Below, piece by piece: positions 7,901 to 9,701 of a DNA stretch of 9,701 bases (positions are counted from its first letter, which is position 1; each line of letters begins with the position of its first letter). A model generated the notes under the pieces. The model did not search any database, was not told where the DNA came from, and saw only the letters and a program-made list of their open reading frames with translations. The position numbers and the translations under genes were made by a program. The stretch lies in assembly GCA_020846575.1 (NCBI GenBank), contig JADLDQ010000157.1, positions 1 to 9,701 of the forward strand, written 5' to 3'. Origin of the DNA: Burkholderiales bacterium (GTDB lineage Bacteria > Pseudomonadota > Gammaproteobacteria > Burkholderiales > SG8-39).

Positions 7901-7952
7901 CCTGCGCGAGCACTTCCTCGCGCGGCAGCAGGGCGCCGGGGCCGGGCGCTGA
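4920..7952 (+). CDS. Two-headed AMP-forming ligase: ANL modules 2 and 3 fused in one polypeptide
   Basis: 1010 residues made of two complete ANL (acyl-CoA-synthetase-like) modules. Module 2, about residues 1-490: TSGTTGAPK 154-162, YAGGGA 267-272, YGTVELG 293-299, GWFYPGD 368-374, GRSDD 388-392, NWGGVK 395-400, catalytic Lys478 in a NANAK context. Module 3, residues 514-1010: TSGTTGEAK 667-675, SVSGGL 778-783, YGTNELG 804-810, GWFYPGD 879-885, GRTDD 899-903, NYGGVK 906-911, catalytic Lys989 in ADGK. Both heads keep the residues needed for adenylation and thioesterification. An Ala/Pro-rich linker joins them, and no carrier, condensation or thioesterase domain is present. The ATG at 4920 is chosen because it aligns with the starts of modules 1 and 3; an in-frame ATG at 4845 is also possible. 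No strong ribosome binding site is visible. The modules have different pocket residues, so substrates may differ. Substrates are unknown. Confidence 0.85.
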   Translation: METIVARLIRHAETRPDALAYADAGTSLSYSALRGQARAAAAWLHHRGVRAGDSVATLLGDASDSALPALRLCYGIAWLGASWLPCNADIPAARRREILGAVGVRWFLASGGEHAAAGASALDAADFDASHARLLETHAPRRDAPGAPFLYRITSGTTGAPKICLLSAGQWAASRQAAALAFGSSERDRVAPPRPWPESAALSLLGRSHWAGGAFVNVAVTPDLGELRAVVERFGITELRLSPYQLRALLRDPEVRAERPLPLRLLYAGGGAVTPEDVRAARRLLAPRFGVEYGTVELGGLAFLGPDDPAEPRGCAGRINPGVEAQALGEDGLPLAAGQTGLLRFRTPWMPQGYAANPQASAERFRDGWFYPGDIGSLDASGRLFVLGRSDDVINWGGVKIAPSEVEAVLRRHADIEDCAVLGLPDALSGQRAAAFVVLRRPEAVYELPAFCVRHMDASRQPRAYYTLEAIPRNANAKVLGERLREFAAAREASLSQPGAASPAGPRPAPAAGMRETLTARLHQFARVQPEAPAFVHSAGSVSYAALKAHSIAAAAWLRDAGVRAGEAVALDLDSEPGNALACLWLFYGLAHLGAPILPLYPNFPGAARERLVERLRPRWRIGGPAPQARHTERIDASGLAQALAGWPGGDVPRADHPERACLYHFTSGTTGEAKLCLYTGGQIAARVRSNADALGSGPGDRVAALLAWPNMVALRVMLQIHSVGGALVYAGVPESREELAKFVRASGLTELVVSPYQLRLLLASPATSATVPLRLMSVSGGLVTPDEILAARRSLTPNFCVDYGTNELGRFAVLGARDAVGRPGCVGRIVQGIEAQAVDRADRPLPPGTTGALRFRTPWIPEGYVGNEAASRERFRNGWFYPGDAGSIDARGYLIVTGRTDDAINYGGVKIYPAEVEAVLRQHPEVLDCALVGVPHPMSGQVAVAFVVLRRWEAQAELRAWCAQRMDQSLVPANFCGVETIERSADGKVARERLREHFLARQQGAGAGR
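6390..6458 (+). other. Ala/Pro-rich linker joining ligase modules 2 and 3
   Basis: Residues about 491-513 of the fusion, rich in Ala, Pro and Gly (PGAASPAGPRPAPAAG), connect the small C-terminal domain of module 2 to module 3. The next codon is an ATG (6459, Met514) that aligns exactly with the initiation codons of modules 1 and 2. This suggests that the linker is former intergenic sequence made continuous by loss of a stop codon. Third codon positions in the linker are mostly G or C, like the coding sequence on each side, so it does not look like a recent sequencing error. Internal initiation at Met514 cannot be excluded, but no Shine-Dalgarno precedes it. Confidence 0.65.
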
Positions 7953-7992
7953 GCGGGGCGATCCGACCCCTTGCGAACCGCAGCGCACAGCC

Positions 7993-8556
7993 ATGGCTGC
8001 CCGGGAAAGACAGAATCTCTTCAACGTCCTCAAGAACTCGCCGTGGTGGATGAGCGCGGCGGTCGGGGCGGCCATCTTCATCGGGCTGCAGGCCTTCTTC
8101 CCGGTGGGCCTCGCCTTCTTCGCCGCCCTGCCGTTCCTGGTCATCGCGCTGTACGCGCTGTGGCGCCAGCTGCGCACGCCCGGGGAGGCGCGGGTGGCAC
8201 AGGCGCTCGAGAAGCTGCGCGGGCTGTCGTGGGAGGAATTCGCCGCCGCGATGGAAGAGGCCTACCGGCGCAGCGGTCACCAGGTGAGCGCGCTCCAGGG
8301 CGGCGCGGCGGATTTCCTGGTCGAGAAGAAGGGCCGCTCGGCGCTGGTGAGCTGCAAGCGCTGGAAGGCGGCGCAGACCGGGGTGAGCCCGCTTCGCGCC
8401 CTGGTGGACGCACGCCGCGCGCGCGAGGCGCACGAATGCGTGTTCGTCTGCGCCCGCGAGCTCTCGCCCAACGCCCTCGACTTCGCGGCGACGCACGCCG
8501 TGCAGATTCTCGCCGGCGTGGAACTGGTGCGGTTTCTGCGACGGCAGCTGCGCTGA
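7993..8556 (+). CDS. Membrane-anchored Mrr-type restriction-endonuclease-like protein
   Basis: 187 residues. Two hydrophobic segments at about residues 19-36 and 39-58 form a likely membrane hairpin. After it comes a domain resembling the Mrr_cat (PF04471) PD-(D/E)XK nuclease fold. Seen in it: SWEEF at 79-83, a helix ending YRRSGHQV, the acidic GGAADF with Asp107, and SCKRWK with Lys122 at the place of the usual QxK motif (Ser120 replaces Gln). A 'VSPLRALV' helix and a final strand VFVCA follow, as in the family. No methyltransferase or specificity gene is nearby, so it is not recognisable as part of a restriction-modification system. Similar small two-helix proteins are annotated as 'restriction endonuclease' in Betaproteobacteria, with no established role that I know. 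It starts 40 bases after the two-headed ligase stop on the same strand and may be co-transcribed with it. The Shine-Dalgarno is weak. Confidence 0.75.
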   Translation: MAARERQNLFNVLKNSPWWMSAAVGAAIFIGLQAFFPVGLAFFAALPFLVIALYALWRQLRTPGEARVAQALEKLRGLSWEEFAAAMEEAYRRSGHQVSALQGGAADFLVEKKGRSALVSCKRWKAAQTGVSPLRALVDARRAREAHECVFVCARELSPNALDFAATHAVQILAGVELVRFLRRQLR

Positions 8557-8595
8557 ATCGAGAGGCTCGCGCATCGAGCGGCCCGGGCAGGCGTT

Positions 8596-8626
8596 CCGCC
8601 GCGTCCAGGCGCACCTGACGCGGCGG
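8596..8626. terminator. GC-rich hairpin between convergent genes, candidate bidirectional terminator
   Basis: A perfect 10-bp stem pairs CCGCCGCGTC (8596-8605) with GACGCGGCGG (8617-8626). Inside it, after one bulged C, AGG (8607-8609) pairs with CCT (8614-8616) around a CGCA tetraloop. The hairpin sits in the 104-base gap between the converging endonuclease-like and GntR genes, where a shared terminator is expected. Neither side has a clear T-run, so termination may be weak or Rho-dependent. A smaller stem (GCTCG 8565-8569 with CGAGC 8575-8579) lies just after the nuclease stop. Confidence 0.55.
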
Positions 8627-8641
8627 CGTGACGCGGCGGCG
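8616..8641. repeat. Perfect 13-bp tandem duplication overlapping the terminator hairpin
   Basis: The unit TGACGCGGCGGCG occurs twice without mismatch, at 8616-8628 and 8629-8641. The first copy contains the right arm of the adjacent hairpin, so the left arm (8596-8605) can also pair with the second copy (8630-8639) to give a longer-looped alternative. It most likely arose by slippage. Confidence 0.8.
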
Positions 8642-8660
8642 TGCTCTGCGGGGGGTACCC

Positions 8661-9416
8661 TCAATCGCGCGCCCACTCCACCCGCCAGTCGAGCGAGATC
8701 TCGAAGCGGTTCTCCGGGTAGATGCTCACCGAGCCCGCGATCACCCGGTTGCCGTGGACCAGGAAGCGGCGCGACACGTACAGGCCGGGGGAGAGCGGCT
8801 TCACCCTCAGGAGGCGCGCCGCCTCCGGCGGCACCGCCGTCGCGCGCACCTTCTGCCGGATCTCGATCACCCGCTCGTCGACGTGCCGCTCGATGAAGCT
8901 GTAGATGAGCGGATTGCGTTTGCGCAGGCTCGCCCCGACGTCCCCGTAGGCGGGACGCACGTAGAACTCGGTGAAGGAAATCGGCTCGGCGACGCCCGCG
9001 TGGTAGCGGCAGGCTTCGAACTTCAACCAGCGCTCCGAGCGCTTGCAGCCGAGCAGCGCGGCGGTCTTCGCGCCGGCCGAGACCAGCCGCTCGGAGAGGA
9101 TCCGGTAGCGCGGCTTGCGCACGTACTGGAACAGGTCCGCCATGGTGGAGATAGAGGCGGTGTAGCGCCGCCGCGAACTCCTGGCGCGGATGGTGGTGCC
9201 TTCGCGCCGCCGCCGCGAGATGAGGCCCATCTCGTCGAGCTGCCGCAACGCCTCGCGCACCGTATGCCGCGAGACGCCGTGAATCCTGCACAGCTCGACC
9301 TCGGGCGGCAGGCACTCGCCCAGGCCGTAGGTGCCCTTGCGGATCGCCTCGGCGAGCTGTTGCGCGAGCCGGACGTAGCGAGGTTTGCGCACCTTCGCTT
9401 CGCTGTGCTTGATCAT
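8661..9416 (-). CDS. GntR-family transcriptional regulator, HutC subfamily (wHTH plus UTRA)
   Basis: 251 residues, the usual size for HutC-type regulators. The N-terminal winged helix-turn-helix spans about residues 14-76: RYVRLAQQLAEAIRKGTY, then LPPEVELCRIHGVSRHTVREA (given as LPPEVELC and GVSRHTVREAL), with the recognition helix at about 48-58 and a GLISRRRREGTTI wing. Residues about 100-245 fit the UTRA effector domain (EPISFTEFYV, NPLIYSFIE, VSRRFLVHGNRVIAGSVSIYP in pieces), which binds small metabolites and relieves DNA binding. The ATG at 9416 places the HTH at the normal distance from the start. The frame stays open to an ATG at 9554, but the extra 46 residues lie across the repeat array and promoter region and look non-coding. 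It is divergent from the gene at 9639, so it probably regulates that gene and itself. It converges with the nuclease-like gene. The effector is unknown. Confidence 0.88.
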   Translation of the reverse strand: MIKHSEAKVRKPRYVRLAQQLAEAIRKGTYGLGECLPPEVELCRIHGVSRHTVREALRQLDEMGLISRRRREGTTIRARSSRRRYTASISTMADLFQYVRKPRYRILSERLVSAGAKTAALLGCKRSERWLKFEACRYHAGVAEPISFTEFYVRPAYGDVGASLRKRNPLIYSFIERHVDERVIEIRQKVRATAVPPEAARLLRVKPLSPGLYVSRRFLVHGNRVIAGSVSIYPENRFEISLDWRVEWARD

Positions 9417-9457
9417 CGCAGGCGGGGAGTCGGATTGTCCGTGCGCCCGGAACGGCT

Positions 9458-9477
9458 CGCACTCCTGGAATGGTGCG
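9458..9477. promoter_or_regulatory. Candidate operator: CGCAC-N10-GTGCG inverted repeat
   Basis: CGCAC (9458-9462) and GTGCG (9473-9477) form a 5-10-5 inverted repeat just downstream of the -10-like element of the GntR gene, around its expected transcription start. A self-repressing GntR protein would suit such a site. The arms are short and GC-rich, so chance is a real alternative, and it does not match a GntR/HutC consensus that I can cite. Confidence 0.25.
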
Positions 9478-9479
9478 GG

Positions 9480-9485
9480 ATTGTA
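9480..9485 (-). promoter_or_regulatory. Candidate -10 element for the GntR gene
   Basis: On the minus strand the hexamer is TACAAT, one base from the sigma-70 consensus, in otherwise very GC-rich DNA. It would give a start near 9473 and a leader of about 57 bases. No good -35 hexamer is found 16-18 bases upstream, where the first copy of the 16-bp repeat array lies, so an activator or an alternative -35 may be needed. Confidence 0.45.
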
Positions 9486-9491
9486 GCGGAG

Positions 9492-9497
9492 TATGAT
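9492..9497 (+). promoter_or_regulatory. Candidate -10 element for the divergent gene at 9639
   Basis: TATGAT on the plus strand is one base from the sigma-70 -10 consensus. It lies six bases from the opposite-facing TACAAT, so the two promoters would overlap back to back and could be controlled together. The predicted start near 9503 would put almost all of the 16-bp repeat array in the 5' leader of the gene at 9639. No convincing -35 is visible. Confidence 0.4.
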
Positions 9498-9606
9498 CCG
9501 CGCGACGCTCGATCCGCGCCGCGCTCGATCCGCGACGCGCTCGATCTGCGCCAAGTCTGATCTGCGCCAAGTTTGATCTGCGCCAAGTCTGATCTGCGCC
9601 AGGCCG
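9495..9606. repeat. Tandem array of seven 16-bp GATC-led repeats
   Basis: Seven head-to-tail units of exactly 16 bp, each starting GATC: 9495, 9511, 9527, 9543, 9559, 9575 and 9591 (the last degenerates after ten bases). They fall into two blocks. Units 1-3 resemble GATCCGCGMCGCGCTC. Units 4-7 are GATCTGCGCCAAGTYT, with units 4 and 6 identical and unit 5 differing by one base. The array occupies half of the 222-base divergent control region and overlaps the -35 region of the GntR promoter. There are no spacers, so it is not a CRISPR array. Confidence 0.92.
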
Positions 9607-9638
9607 GCGCTGCCATCTCCGGCGCCGCAGGAGTCTCG

Positions 9639-9701
9639 ATGAAGATCGCTGCCATCACTCCGGTGCGTATCCGGCTGCCCGAGCCCGCCGTGCGGACCCC
9701 C
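9639..9701 (+). CDS. Start of a gene, possibly enolase superfamily (mandelate racemase/muconate-lactonizing type); 3' part outside window
   Basis: Only 21 codons are visible, beginning MKIAAITPVRIRLPEPAVRTP. This resembles the first beta-strand and capping-domain start of mandelate racemase/muconate lactonizing enzymes, which act on sugar acids, aromatic cycloisomers or similar carboxylates; the call rests on this short stretch alone. The start is well supported by AGGAG (9629-9633) five bases before the ATG. A 6-bp stem (9605-9610 with 9622-9627, CGGCGC/GCGCCG) lies directly before the Shine-Dalgarno. The ten bases CGCTGCCATC occur both at 9608-9617 and inside the gene at 9647-9656. Divergent pairing with the GntR gene suggests that it is the regulator's target. 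Confidence 0.5.
   Translation, partial: MKIAAITPVRIRLPEPAVRTP

Noticed and set aside
4920..7952. Non-ribosomal peptide synthetase reading of the two-adenylation-domain protein
   Set aside because: There is no condensation, carrier (phosphopantetheine serine) or thioesterase domain, and the motifs fit free-standing acyl-CoA-synthetase-like enzymes better.
6173..8053. 626-codon plus-strand open frame in another frame of the two-headed ligase
   Set aside because: Arg/Gly/Ala-rich shadow with no recognisable domain; the overlapping frame carries the conserved ligase motifs.
7993..8556. Restriction-modification or phage-defence system
   Set aside because: Only one nuclease-like gene is present, with no methyltransferase, specificity subunit or other defence gene in the window.
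9417..9554. Longer GntR start at 9554
   Set aside because: The extra 46 codons cross the promoter-like elements and the repeat array, and the family starts only a few residues before the HTH.
6423..9570. Two long minus-strand open frames (6423-8177 and 7633-9570)
   Set aside because: Both are shadows of ligase module 3, the nuclease-like gene and the GntR gene, with no coherent domain content.
9495..9606. Possible CRISPR array
   Set aside because: The 16-bp units are directly adjacent with no unique spacers, and no cas gene is nearby.

Overview
The window is very GC-rich, densely coded DNA with G/C-ending codons. The gene families present (Liv-type ABC importer, AMP-forming ligases, GntR/HutC regulator, a probable enolase-superfamily gene) suggest a Betaproteobacterium, probably Burkholderiales-like. 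That is an inference from composition and gene content, because no rRNA or other marker gene is present. No tRNA, rRNA, CRISPR array, transposase or phage gene was seen.

Layout. (1) Positions 1-3112, minus strand: the promoter-proximal part of a branched-chain-amino-acid-type (HAAT) ABC importer operon. Its order is the periplasmic binding protein (3112-1931), then livH (1839-976), then livM (975 to beyond position 1). The ATPase genes livG/livF would be expected to the left. (2) Positions 3296-7952, plus strand and divergent from the importer: three paralogous copies of a short AMP-forming (ANL superfamily) acyl-CoA-synthetase-like enzyme. The first is a stand-alone 494-aa gene. The second and third are joined in frame into one 1010-aa polypeptide with no carrier-protein domain. 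(3) Positions 7993-8556, plus strand: a small membrane-anchored protein with an Mrr-type restriction-endonuclease-like domain. (4) Positions 8557-8660: a convergent gap with a strong hairpin. (5) Positions 9416-8661, minus strand: a GntR-family regulator of the HutC/UTRA type. (6) Positions 9417-9638: a divergent control region with two back-to-back -10-like elements and seven tandem copies of a 16-bp GATC-led repeat. (7) Position 9639 to the end: the first 21 codons of a plus-strand gene, plausibly an enolase-superfamily dehydratase or racemase.

How it may work together (inference): the binding protein and permease import a small carboxylate or amino acid. The ligase modules could activate carboxylates to acyl-adenylates or acyl-CoAs. 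The GntR protein probably controls itself and the divergent gene at the right edge. Nothing in the sequence identifies the ligand of the importer or the substrates of the three ligase modules. The most unusual item is the tandem ligase triplication with a two-headed fusion. The 16-bp repeat array in the divergent control region comes second.
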